Positions 32,281-43,800 of a stretch of DNA of 64,000 nucleotides are shown in pieces. This stretch comes from Sternotherus odoratus. Lineage: Eukaryota > Chordata > Testudines > Kinosternidae. Below the pieces are notes generated by a model. That model was not told where the DNA came from and did not search any database. It saw only the letters and a list, made by a program, of their open reading frames with translations. Made by a program: the position numbers and the translations under genes. The DNA is taken from contig JAVMKO010000001.1 of assembly GCA_032164245.1 (NCBI GenBank), forward strand, positions 291,511,041 to 291,575,040, in the 5' to 3' direction. Positions within the stretch are counted from its first letter, which is position 1. Every line of letters starts with the position of its first letter.

Positions 32281-33744
32281 GTCAATCTATCCAGCTACAC
32301 ACTCAGCCCAGCAGAAGAGTCTGTCCTATCTCGAGGACTCTCATTCTGTCCCACCACCCCCACAAACATGATACAATTCTGCGGTGATCTCGAAGCCTAC
32401 TTTCGCCGTCTCTGACTCAAAGAATACTTCCAAGACAACATGGAACAGCACACTGATACACAGACACCATCCCACCAGCAGCACAAGAAGAAGAACTCCA
32501 CATGGACTCCTCCTGAGGGTCGAAATGACAGTCTGGACCTATACATAGAATGCTTCCGCCAACGTGCAAAGGCAGAAATTGTGGAAAAACAACATCGCCT
32601 GCCTCACAACCTAAGTCGTGCAGAACACAATGCTACCCACAGCCTCAAAAACAACCCTGACATCATAATCAAAGAGGCTGATAAAGGAGGTGCTATTGTC
32701 ATCATGGACAGGTCAGACTACCAAAAGGAGGCTACCAGACAACTCTCCAATACCAATTTCTACAGGCCACTTCCCCCCGATCCCACTGAGGAATATACTA
32801 AGAAACTGCGCCATCTACTCAGGACTCTCCCTGCACTAACAAAGGAACAAATTAACATAGAATAACCCCGGTCGGGACTACCCAAGATCCACAAACCTGG
32901 AAATCTTAGAAGCCCCATCATCTCGGGCATTGGCACTCTTACTGAAGGACTGTCTGGATATGTGGACTCTCTACTCAGACCCTATGCCACCAGCACTCCC
33001 AGTTATCTCCGTGATACCACCGACTTCCTGAGAAAACTACAATGCATTGGTGACCTTCTAGAAAACACCATCCTAGCCACCATGGACATAGAGGCACTCT
33101 ACACAAACATCCCACACAAAGATAGAATACAAGCTGTCCGGAATAGTATCCCCAATGATGCCACAGCACAAGTGGTTGCTGAGCTCTGTGACTTTATCCT
33201 CACAGACAATTATTTCAAATTTGGTGACAATATATACCTCCAGACCAGTGGCACTGCTATGGGCACCCACATGGCCCTACAGTATGCCAACATCTTTATG
33301 GCTGACCTGGAAAAATGCTTCCTCAACTCTTGTCCACTCACACCCCTTCTCTATCTATGCTACATTGATGACATCTTCATCATCTGGACCCATGGGAAAG
33401 AAACTCTGGAAGAATTCCACCATGATTTCAACAGCTTCCACCCCACCATCCACCTCAGTCTGGATCAGTCCACACAGGAAGTCCACTTCCTAGACACCAC
33501 AGTGCAAATTAATGACGGCCACATCAACACCACTCTATGCCGAAAACCTACCGACAGCTATGCCTACCTTCATGCCACCAGCTTCCATCCCGGACATACC
33601 ACACGATCCATTGTCTACAGCCAAGCACTGAGGTACAATCGTATTTGCTCCAACCCCTCAGACAGAGACCAACACCAAGCTTTCTCAAAACTACAATATC
33701 CGCACAAGGAAATAAGGACACAGATCAACAGAGCCAGACTATAA
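32281..33744 (+). pseudogene. PLE-1 reverse transcriptase, two in-frame stops
   Basis: One frame throughout, with TGA at 32413-32415 and TAA at 32863-32865. It reads DIIIKEADKGGAIVIMDRSD (32658 onward), LPKIHKPG, ILATMDIEALYTNIPH, YLQTSGTAMGTHMA, the catalytic YIDDIFIIW (33361-33387) and VHFLDTTVQINDGHINTTL. These are the RT fingers, palm and thumb of Penelope-like elements, related to telomerase RT. The stretch 32962-33744 alone is open for 260 codons. It ends early at 33744 because of a foreign 118-bp segment. Confidence 0.92.
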
Positions 33745-33860
33745 AAAACTATAAAAAAATCTTTTGTTTTGCTTAAAATAAATGAAAAATTACCGTAGCC
33801 TCTTAAAATACCCATTTAAAAAGGATACCGTGAAAAGGAGGAAATGTAACTCATTGCTAT
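33743..33860. other. 118-bp AT-rich insertion inside PLE-1
   Basis: Compared with the second Penelope copy (58461-58480), PLE-1 has extra sequence between RARL and the continuing VPRR segment. The insert is bounded by CTAT at 33739-33742 and 33857-33860, possibly a short target duplication. It is A-rich at its left edge, has no visible inverted ends, and introduces the stop ending the RT frame. Origin unknown. Confidence 0.6.
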
Positions 33861-34526
33861 GTACCCAGAAGGCTGCTGCTGCAAGACAAGTCGAAGAATG
33901 AAAACAGCAGAACACCACTGGCCATCACCTACAGTCCTCAGTTAAAACCTCTCCAACGCATCATCAGTGATCTACAACCCATCCTGGACAATAATCCCTC
34001 ACTTTCACAGACCTTGGGAGGAAGGCCAGTCCTGGCACACAGACAACCCGCCAACCTTAAACAGATTATCCCCAGCAACAGCATACCGCACCATAACAAC
34101 TCCAACTCAGGAACCAATCCATGCAACAAACCTCGATGCCAACTCTGCCCACATATCTACACCAGCAACACCATCACATGACCTAACCAGATCAGCCACA
34201 CCATCACTGGTTCATTCACCTGCACATCTACCAATGTCATATATGCCATTATATGCCACCACTGTCCCTCTGCTATGTACATCGGCCAAACTGGACAGTC
34301 CCTACGAAAAAGGATAAATGGACACAAATCAGATATCAGGAATGGCAATATACAAAAACCTGTAGGAGAACACTTCAGTCTGCCTGGACACACAATTACA
34401 GGTTTAAAAGTCACCATATTGCAGCAAAAAAACTTCAAGACCAGACTGCAAAGAGAAACTGAGGAGCTGCAATTCATTTGCAAATTTGACACAATCAATC
34501 TGGGATTGAACAAAGATCTTGAATAG
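33861..34526 (+). pseudogene. PLE-1 linker and GIY-YIG endonuclease, broken
   Basis: Frame starting near 33969: DLQPILDNNPSLSQTLGGRP, then PCNKPRCQLCPHI (the Cys cluster typical of PLE linkers), a TGA at 34179-34181 where copy 2 has Gly, then NVIYAIICHHCPSAMYIGQT and LRKRINGHKSDIRN (GIY-YIG core with the conserved Arg). It ends at 34526 after LNKDLE. The nuclease nicks target DNA to prime reverse transcription (family knowledge). The catalytic part after the stop is intact in sequence. Confidence 0.9.
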
Positions 34527-34679
34527 CTTGCTAATTACAAAAACAGCTTCTCCTCTCTCCGAGTTCACATCTCCAATTCAGCTGCTAGAGGAATACCTCA
34601 TCCTCCCTGATTTGAGATAAGCTGGTTCAGGCTGATTGGACTAACCTTGTTACCTCCCACCTGGTTCTTGCCTACTTAT

Positions 34680-34798
34680 CTATACCTGCCCCTGGATACT
34701 TCCACTGCTCGCATCTGACCAAGTGGGTATTAGACCACGAAAGCTTATGCTTCAATACTTTAGTTAGTCTTTAAGGTGCCACAGGACTCTTTGTTACC
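34680..34798. repeat. PLE-1 right terminal inverted repeat
   Basis: 'gaccacgaaagcttatgctt' and 'agtctttaaggtgccacagg' are the complement of the left arm. The arm ends at 34798, five bases before the target duplication. Confidence 0.85.
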
Positions 34799-34803
34799 AG
34801 TAC

Positions 34804-35170
34804 AATACAGAAATGGGCAATGGTGCAGGAGTCTGGTTTATATCAGGCGATACACTATTTGGATGACTTTTTGTTTGCAGGCAGGGGTACCAATGAAAAA
34901 ACACAGGGGCCATCTACCAAGCTCACCTATCTCAGGATTGAGTAAGAGATGGGGGTTGTATATCTAGACTCCTCCAGAATAAACTGCATCCCCCACGGTG
35001 ATGAGGTTGGTAAAAACATTTATTTTACAGTGTTTAAAACTTAACAAGTTTCTCTGCCATGCATGTGCTTGGGATTGATAATTGCATAGCCAATGCATTG
35101 TCTCGATTTCAGATGGACAGCTTTCGGAACCTGGCACCAGGGCCCAACGAAGAACGGAGTGGATGTTGGT
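34804..35170 (+). pseudogene. YR-retroelement RT catalytic segment and RNase H end
   Basis: Directly after the PLE-1 target duplication the plus strand reads KWAMVQESGLYQAIHYLDDF, with the LDD catalytic pair of DIRS-type RT, then LFAGRGT. Further on (35068-35150) LGIDNCIANALSRFQMDSFR matches the end of the RNase H region (ADALSRFQM..FR pattern). The stretch between carries stops and shifts. Confidence 0.75.
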
Positions 35171-35583
35171 AGCACTCTGGAACCTTAGCATATGGTGGCT
35201 CTTGGGGCAGTACAGAAATGGGTAGTGCTGTGAATGTAGAGTCTACGATATGAGTTTTAATGATTTTGTGCATTTTGAGAGGAGGGAAGGTCTATTGATG
35301 ACACTGCCCATTCCAGAACACTAAATACTGCAATACATAGTATGCATAGCAACCTCTGGTCTGGTAGCATCTTCCATCTCTAGTTGCTTATTTTGGACCC
35401 TACATTTGTCAGCAGGATGGGCAGAGGGAGGTTCCCAAGACTCTTTTAGCAGGTTCTTAGTCCAGAGGTTTTAGAGAGGAGGACTCGAACCCTAGAGAAG
35501 ATTCACATCACCCCATTACTATTCTAATGCTTAGGAATTTAGTGCAAGTTCTTAATTCAAGATGCAGAAAATAGGAGGGAGCC

Positions 35584-35778
35584 TTGTTCAAGGCTGCACT
35601 CCTAGTAGTGATTTCTGGAGCTTTTAGAGTCAGTGAACTAGTGGCTGGGTCAGCAAGGGATACTTTGAGAAGGGCTTTGGAGAAGAGGGATTTACAATTT
35701 GAAGACCAACTGTACATCTTAATCCTGAGGTTCTCGAAAAATCAATGGGATGGGGGGGGGGGGCAATTGAGTCAATAA
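35584..35778 (+). pseudogene. Tyrosine recombinase N-terminal half remnant
   Basis: The 64-codon frame contains FKAALLVVISGAFRVSELVA, the box with the first catalytic Arg of tyrosine recombinases (G.fR.sEL), and LRFSKNQWDGGG, where family members have SKTDQ.G.G. The C-terminal part appears at 36085-36165, where bases encode VIQAIGRWHS in a shifted frame. Between the two lies a hAT MITE at 35895. Defective. Confidence 0.7.
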
Positions 35779-35894
35779 TGGTACAATAAGTGGGTGAGGA
35801 AAGGGTTTGTCCTGTAAGGACTTATATAGCAATGAGATCCATTGGAGAGGAGCCCCTCTCAATTCATGGTGCTGGAAAGCCCTTCACGACATAT

Positions 35895-36016
35895 TAGGGT
35901 GACCATCCATCCCGTTTTTAAAGAGACGGCCTTGTTTTTTGGGACTTTTTCTTATATTGGTACCTATTATCCCCCATCCCTGTCCCGTTTTCTTTCAGTT
36001 GCTATCTGGTAACCGC
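35895..36016. mobile_element. Diverged hAT MITE nested in the YR element
   Basis: It starts TAGGGTGACCATCCATCCCG and contains 'gggactttttcttatattgg' and 'gttgctatctggtaacc', matching the small hAT MITE at 11422-11544 with many differences. No clear 8-bp duplication remains. Confidence 0.75.
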
Positions 36017-36084
36017 TTCAGCATATCAATTTGTTATGTTTTCAAGCACGAGTCTACAAAACTCAGGCTATCAGCACAAGAATT

Positions 36085-36410
36085 TGATTCTCAGTCTTTC
36101 TGAATAGTGGTTGCAAAAGCTGCGGCTCAGAGACCATAGTAATTCAGGCAATTGGGCGATGGCATTCATGTGCACACAGGATGTAAGCATGACCCCAGGT
36201 AGAGAATCAGTTAATTCCCTTGTATTTCCACTTTCAGGATTCTGTAAATGGGCCAAGCAAGCAGTGGTGTGGACTTTCAGACACAGTATTATATACTGGG
36301 TGCATAGGCGGGATCTCCAACTCACTTGGCACTTCACATCTGGGACTAGGGAGTAAGGCGAGGAGGGGTGTGCGACTACCTGATGCACCTTGTACGCTAT
36401 TTGGCAGCCT
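36085..36410 (+). pseudogene. Recombinase C-terminus and SGNH-hydrolase-like remnant
   Basis: Around 36145 bases encode VIQAIGRWHSC, matching the C-terminal recombinase block before the catalytic Tyr. From about 36265 VWTFRHSIIYWVHRR resembles the VWIxGHSxxxWAxRR opening of the SGNH-hydrolase-like domain of Ngaro-type elements. After a frameshift come HLGLG and ARRGVRLPDAP, its next blocks. Identification rests on pattern memory and the copy is badly broken. Confidence 0.5.
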
Positions 36411-36845
36411 GGGAGTCGACACTGGATGCAAATATGGTTCAAATCAGTTAAAAAAAAAAAAAGAGGACAGAATCTGGGGATATCTGGGAACCTGGTGGGG
36501 GTATGAGGGAAGGGGAGCCAAGCATTTTGCTGGTGCCTCCTTGGGGCGGATGTCCAGTGCAGGAACTCGGTATGGAAGGGACATGGTTATTGGATTAGAA
36601 AATGATTGAAGGAAAACATGCCTTATGGAAGCTGAATAAGGTGGGTTTGGGGCTCCTAAGTCCTGTCAGCTGGCAGCCAACCCCCTCCTTTTCTTGGCCT
36701 CTTAAGGGAGCCGAGGAAGGGGGTTTGGAGCTCCTATATCGGATCAATGTGGACTCCTGTTCCCTGCACCATACAGTTTGTTGCCGGGTATGCGTAGATA
36801 TTAGAAGTGAATAAAATTGCAGCCTAATTAAACCACATCTACCGC

Positions 36846-39800
36846 CTCCTGACTCTCTTCCCATGTGGATGGACAATTTCAGCTCAATCCATAATTATTT
36901 CACAAAAAATTATAAACTAGCAGTTCAAATAAATGTGACATAATATACCTTTTAGAACATTGCATATAAAAACAGTAATTGCTGTATGAAAATGTGCTAG
37001 TTTCAGCTAAACTAGTACAGTAAGTTCACATTCCTATTCAAAAGGACACATTCAGCAAATAGTGCAAGATCCTCCTTGTTCTTTTCTCAACGACACTTGC
37101 TGTTTTGCCTCTCAAAAGATCACCAAAACAAAGAATACCACTGTTCAGCTCAAGCTGGGAAATCTACTGATTGTTTAACCTTTGGCCCAGTTAGACTTAG
37201 TATGCAGCCTAGGAGTGTGCTCCACGCTTGCTCACCGGCCACACTGCACTCTTCTTTTAATTCCAGGAGTTGAGATTCTAATGTTTAAATGCAGGAAAAC
37301 CCATTAAGAGACGTCATAACTGAAGTCTACAGAATTGTCTGACTTGTAAATGATGTATCAAAAGGTTAATTATTTATCATTTTTATATAGTTACATAGAG
37401 ATGGCTGGCTCTTCACTGAACAAATAGAGATTCTCTAAAAGAGTTTACAATCTAAGGGCCTGAAGCCTGGTACATTAAATGATCACATTGACTCAATTAA
37501 CTTTGATCAGAACCTAACTTAAGTTCATTAGGTCATAGTCATAATTCTACTGACCAAAGCCAACAGTATCTGAAATATTATTTAATATTTATATAATTAA
37601 AGCCTCGAGATGCCCTATTAGGATTGTCACAACACTGTGCAGGCACTACACAAACACACACCGTGCAAGCAGTAGTTCTTTCTTGTTTCAAATATATCTT
37701 CCAATCTTAGAAATATCAAAGCAAGTTTTACAAAGATGCAAATATAGATTTTTATAAATATTGTAAGACTGAACTTCCCAATCTGCATATAAAGAACAAT
37801 AAAGCTATTCAGAAAAAAGTGACTGCCACCTTTCATTAAGCAGGCTTCACAGATGGAAGAGGTTTAGCTAACAAAATCCAAGTTTACTGGATCCATAAAT
37901 TAATATGCTGTCCCACGGTGCTTATTACTGTAATAAAGTCCCTTTCTACTAGGGCAGTGTCTATCATAGCATTTGCATCAGATCTTCAGTAGATTTTAGA
38001 TGGCTTTAAGTATAATATTTGAGTCAGTTCTATTTATTCATAAAAGCCTTAACAAAACACATTGGTTTCATAAGCAAGGATTACAATTTCTAATATGGGG
38101 GAGTAAAAACACTGTCATCAATATATAGCAGAGCACAACAAAAACCAGGAATAACCTCTGCTTGTAAGAAGATGCTGAAGATTCAAATATGCAGTGCCTG
38201 GTGACTTTCAACTTTCTGGAAAACAAACTCATTTTTTTTAAAATGACAAACATAAAATTGTCTAAGTCTAGATTTCGAAGCTAGGAAATCCCATGTACAT
38301 TTTCAATACTAACTCCATCTAGCAAGATACTAGTTCTCTGTGTGTCTTAGTTTCACCCTCCGTAAAATGGAGATACTATCATTTTTCAATTCTTTACATC
38401 ATAAATATGCCGATCTACCCTTTGGGGGGAATTTTAAGATTTTATGAAGTACAGAGCTTGAAAAAATTGCCATATGTCAGAGGGCAGTCTGAACAATGTG
38501 GATTAACCATGTGAGATTACCCAGGGTAATGCCTGTACTTGTCGGCATATTAGGGGTTAAGAGCTCAATGCAAAATTCCTTCTACTTAAGGAAAGCACCA
38601 TTAGAATAGCTACAAAATAGAAAGGCAAACTGATGTTTAATCTATAGCAGAACAAGTTTCCAGTGCAGTCACCACTATTTGACTTTCCACGTCCCCTTCT
38701 ATTATCTAAGGAATTATATAGAACTATCTAAAGAATATCTAAACGATCCACAGAGAGGCTAAGACTGGCCACATAAGAAATAATTAGAAACGATTTGCCA
38801 TAAAAACAAAAGGCTGGACATTAACTAGACTTTGCCATATTAAAGAAATAAACCAATTAGAATAAACTGGGTAACATGGGAGGAAAAGAAGATATTTTAG
38901 ACATTTATTTTGGTATTCTCCCAAAACAAAATAATACTGGGAAGAAATCAGATGATTTTAAACAAAAATGTAAACAATTTCTTTCAAGGGGATTCCATGA
39001 TCTTTATTATTCAAGGGTTGGATAGGTGTGGGAGTCCCTGGGGGGCCCCATTAGGAGGCAGATAGAGGAGTCTGGGAAGTCAGAAGACAGGGGGAAGTGA
39101 ATATGGCATTTCTTCTACAGTGCCAATCTTTAATCCGGAAGCTATACCTGCTATGAACAGTATCATGAAAAGAATAATGGGAAAGAGATGGGAAAAGGGT
39201 CAGGAGACAGCATGGAATGCTATTATAATTCAATAATCCCTAGCACCCAGTGATTCCATAATCTTTTCCAAGCACTGGTCCTGAATCAGTAATTGTAAAG
39301 AAAATAATCTTGTCTCTAAGACATATGCATTCTAGTCCGTTTAGTTGGCCCTCAAGAGCAATGTCAGTCAAAGGACTTAGTTGCAAAATATGTGACCTTA
39401 AACTACTTTGGAATCATGCGGCAATATTCTATTTATCAATATCTGTTTATCAGGGCACATACTATTTCTAATCTTGAGCTCTCCTACTGCAGGAATACGG
39501 CTACTCCCAATGCAACTCACTTCAGTAAACATTAGAAAAGTTTGAGACGTACAACTTTCTTTCAAAACCCACAATTAAGAGCTTTCAGGTAGAAGCATCA
39601 CTAGAAACATGCAATCTATTGTGCAGTGAAGTCACTAATATTTTTACTGAATTAAATTCTTGTTATCAGGTGTAGCCATTGCTTAGCTAGTTGACTAAAA
39701 AGATTCTTCACAAAAATTCGGTAAGTTAGATGCTGGAAAATGCATCTGTCAATAAATGTAAATATAAAGCAGAGTAAAACTAACTGGGCTTCCATAATCA

Positions 39801-40000
39801 CAGAGAGTGCCACTAAAGGAAGGCTCCGAAACTAAATTCAACTATTAACTATTTAAGACTGAAAAACACATGTGGCCGATTCCAAGGTTAGTGAAATAAA
39901 CAAGAGGGGGGAAAATGTATAAAACCCAAAACCATGAGGGGACTAAAACTAGCTGTCAAAGCTGGCAGATGTAATAGGCACTATAATGAAAAAAAATCTA
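36846..40000. other. Intronic DNA, mostly unrecognised
   Basis: AT-rich. A weak MIR-like fragment ('tcttagtttcaccctccgta') occurs around 38340-38390. Otherwise no gene, RNA or transposon end supported. Confidence 0.45.
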
Positions 40001-40339
40001 GTCAGAGCACTTCCAGAAAGGATTCTATATATGAATTAAGAGGGAAAAAATTAAAGGCAGGGAAGCATAAGATTTTTTAAATCTATATTTTAAATAGCCA
40101 TCTTTTATCAGTTTTCATGATGATATATAGGAAACTTAGAAAAATATGTGCAGGAAGAAGAGAAATTATTAACATTACTAATTAAAGAGACACAAATTAT
40201 AGAAATGACAATAGTATCAGACAAAACTAAATATGCTCTATTATTAAATTTGTCTTAAAATACACCAGACTTTTAAAAGCTACAGACAAACACAAACTGA
40301 AAATCTGTAATGAATATAGAAATGTACTAGAAGGAAAAA

Positions 40340-40825
40340 TGAGGGAACTACTGTCTAGTCAGTCTGATGTCTAACCTAAGCAAAATATTAACGACATTGA
40401 CTCATAAAAGAGTAGATACATTGACATTTAAAGAATGGCATATGAGAGTCCACTACCACATTGTCTATGAAAAATCAGCCAAAACAAATCAAATAGCCTT
40501 TTTGGAAGCAATTTCTAATTCAGCAAGTACAGCAGATATACTACAGTGGACAGCAACAAGACATTCAGTATAGTGTGGCACAATCTTAATGAATTGGTTA
40601 ATGAGCAATGTTGGTTGACAAAGACAGAATTGGTATTATTAATTGTTAAGAATTTCAAGAGGGATCAGTGAGTTTAAAAATATGTCAGATAACATTAATG
40701 AGAATGATACAGGGAATATACCTGAAAAATACAAGATGCAAACTGAATGACAGATGCGGGAACGGATTGGATGATCTTTTGAGGTCCCTTCCTGCCCTAC
40801 ATTTCTATGACTCTGCGATTCTCAG
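40340..40825 (+). mobile_element. CR1/L2-type LINE remnant
   Basis: The plus strand has RT-like debris from 40350 (NLSKILTTLTHKRVDT and nearby pieces), about 480 bp in all. It ends 'gatgatcttttgaggtccct' and 'ctacatttctatgactctgc', the characteristic CR1/L2 3' end. Multiple stops and internal deletions. Confidence 0.65.
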
Positions 40826-43800
40826 TCAAGATGAAACATATAACCAACCAAAATGTAATGTAAAGGGCTAGCAAGTCATTGTTTGAGGTGGTTTATAAAA
40901 TTACAGCATGGCTGGATCAGATACTTTGACTTTTAAAATCCAAGTACAGCTGCCGTATCTGAATGACGTTTTCAATCAGTTTTACTATTCTCCATGTGGA
41001 ACTATTAAGAGGCTATTCAAAACTTCCATTTAAATTTTTCCTCGTCTTTCTTAATAGTTGATTCTAAAAGGTACTTTCTTTTCTCAACCATTTCTCTTTA
41101 TGCACCTAACTTCCAAAAGATCTTATTTTGAACACTGTCATAATTCTTTCACACAATATTATTAAAAAGTAATTCTTCTCACTCTTGCATGATTGCTTCT
41201 CCAACTATATGTGCTGACCCAAGTGTTCTCCATCTCTAGTTACTATTAAATAAAGTACATAGTTTCATCAGTACCTCATAAAATATGTAATAAAATGAGA
41301 AGAATTCACCTGCATATGGAGTTCTCTAGTGAATGTTATCAAGATGACAGTTCCATCGCACTGCCATATTAAACCAACATATCAAAAAGTATCCCAAGAG
41401 AGGTGGCATGCTATATGGGTCCTAACACAGAATTTTGTCTATACAAGCTACAACTTTAGCAGAAAACAAATAGTGCAAATAAAACATCCTCTGGGTCAAA
41501 CTGCTTTGTAGCTGGCTGCGGGAAAGGATATCCTGTTAAGACGAAGCTAAAATGTTTAAATACAATACAGATGTTGATGAGAACACTTAAGTACTTTATA
41601 TAATAAATTTAAATTATCCTCTGAGAGGCACAAGGCCAAATCTATCAAATGTAATAGTTGAAATGACAGTCATTTCCAAGTTTTGTTCAATGACTCCTCA
41701 GCCCCTCCCCTCCTGAACCAGGTTTATTTTCTTCAGACGAATACAATGCTTGCAGAGGCTGAAAGATTCTGTTTATTCTCAAGCCAATTTTTTGCATATT
41801 TAAATAAAGAAAATAACTGTACTTTACTAACACAACTTGGTTCAACCATTAAGTTTAAAAATTATTAGTTCAGTAGTTTCATTTTCTATTTTTATGACAT
41901 GAACATATACATACTAACACTAGCATTACAGAGATCATGAAAATTTGTTAGACGGAGTACAATATCTACTTCCATACTTTTATATCTGTGACAATGATGA
42001 TTCTATCTGGCCACACATCTGGGTCAGGATTGCCCAGTAGCATTAGGAAGGAGAGACAGCACATGGGTGCATGCATGTGGAACTTCAAGGTGCACTCCTT
42101 CCTACAGTGTGCATGAAGGAGTGAGACCAGTCTGTAGGCCAATTCCATTGATAAAAGAGATGGGAGAAGTCAAAAGAGCTGGGAGAAGCCACTTGCTTCA
42201 TTTTTGGGTGCCTTTGTACCTGAGTCATAGCCTGCAGCGGTTTACTTGTTCCTCCACAGGGTTGGAGCCCCTTAAATTGGCAACATCTCTCCTTTTTTTA
42301 CCTTTTTTTGCTAGTACATTTTGTCCTCATAAAGGGGGATTGGAGTGCTCCCTTTCATTCATTCATTCAAAAAAAAAAAAAAAAAAAAAAAAACCCCAAA
42401 ACAAGCAGTCAACAGAAGAGTCCTGCTGTGCCAGGCAGCATAGAGGCTCCCTACGTTTAACATACTTTAAACCCCTTCTGGGAAGTTTTTCTGACAAAGT
42501 GAGATTAGTAAAAGGAGCTGCATACTGCTGTGACTGTGCACTGTGGGGAGACAGCAAAGAAATTCAAAAGCTTAAGCACTAACATGACAGGAGAAATCCA
42601 GCAGAGGGCATCAAAACTCTTCACGATTCTGATTGGCCAGCTTTTGTCCACTGATCTGCAAGGCCTTAAGACAGATCCATCTGTAGTGAACCTTTGTCTG
42701 GGAATGCAGAAAATTTTTACTTATCCTGGCAGAGAAATTTTGCAAAGATATTCCAAGCAAGAATGGAATTTAATTGAAATAGCATTGATTTCACCTTTCC
42801 ACAGTTTCACACCCAATCTTCCACACCTTAATACCAATATACATCTAGGTACCATGAACCATTTTGATTCTTGAAATTAACATTTTTTAATTGTGACAGC
42901 AATTTGTTTGACATTCCAGCTGAGTAGTTACTAAAATTTAACATATTTTGAAGAATCTGTAACCCAAATGATCTGCTAACCAAGATAAGTGGTAAATTAC
43001 TGTCACACAAATGGCTACCACCAAGACTCAACATTTCTGTTCATTTCATGAAACAGTCTATTCTGAACTAATATTTCAGTTTCAATCAACTAAATGTCTG
43101 TTTGATTGGTCTTATAATAAAATAATTGACCATGCTCAAAACCGGTGGAATGGATCAATGGTCAAATTAGTGCAACTGTACCATTTCCTGTCCAGACTGA
43201 GGAGAACCACTGTACAATGTACCAGGTCAGCCAAACTTGGCAGGAGATGATACTCCAGGGGTTGCAGAAACCAACTGGTGTAGTTAACACTCATAAAAGA
43301 CCTGGCAGGATGTTATTTAGGTGTTTTAAGTTCTAAATGTTCTAATCAATTTTTTGTTTCATTTTGCAATGATTTTTCTACTTATGTAGACAGGTCCAGA
43401 GACCCACAGAACTGATTTGTTGTAATAAGTTCAAACCCATTTTAAGTTCATTAAAACCATACGTCCTCCTTAAGATCCCTTTTTATAGCACAGGCCACAG
43501 TTAGGAGAAATAATCTGAACACCACTGACGATACCGTAAAAAGGTTTGTACTGAAAAGATCACTAGCGAATGTAACATTCAAACCACCTTTTAATCATTC
43601 AAAAATCTGTCAAAGATATTTACATTACTGATGCCAGTACTCAAGAAAGCAGGTCAAAGGGTTCATTGGCTCTGAAATTTATTTCCTGGTTTTTTAAATC
43701 AGCAGAGGGGCTTTTAGAGTATGGATTCTACATAATTTCTGTAGCCAGATCCTTACCACAGGGAATCACATCTCCTCAAATTAGCCACTCTAATATTAGC

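Larger units (their letters stand above)
32079..34803 (+). mobile_element. Penelope-like element (PLE-1) with 9-bp target duplication
   Basis: A 2725-bp insertion flanked by AATACAGAA (32070-32078 and 34804-34812). It carries an RT with YIDD and a C-terminal GIY-YIG endonuclease, the defining pair of EN-containing Penelope-like elements. The ends include inverted copies of about 118 bp (32114-32230 and about 34680-34798). The coding region has two in-frame stops, an insertion at 33743-33860 and another stop, so the copy is defective. Removing it restores the reading frame of the host element's RT. Confidence 0.92.
31636..36845 (+). mobile_element. Tyrosine-recombinase retroelement (DIRS/Ngaro group), degraded
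   Basis: Plus-strand remnants in order: reverse transcriptase (31900-32078, resuming at 34804), RNase H end (35068-35150), tyrosine recombinase (35584-35778 and 36085-36165), an SGNH-hydrolase-like segment (36270-36410), and a terminal region ending about 36845 ('gcagcctaattaaaccacat'). This RT, RNase H, recombinase, hydrolase order fits DIRS/Ngaro elements. A Penelope-like element (32079-34803) and a hAT MITE (35895-36016) are nested inside. Frames are broken by stops and shifts. Terminal repeats were not resolved. Confidence 0.7.

Noticed and set aside
33073..33815. Minus-strand frames opposite the Penelope RT
   Set aside because: They are shadows of the well-supported plus-strand RT frame.
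42067..42582. 171-codon plus-strand frame
   Set aside because: It runs through a poly(A) tract giving a run of lysines. No conserved motif.
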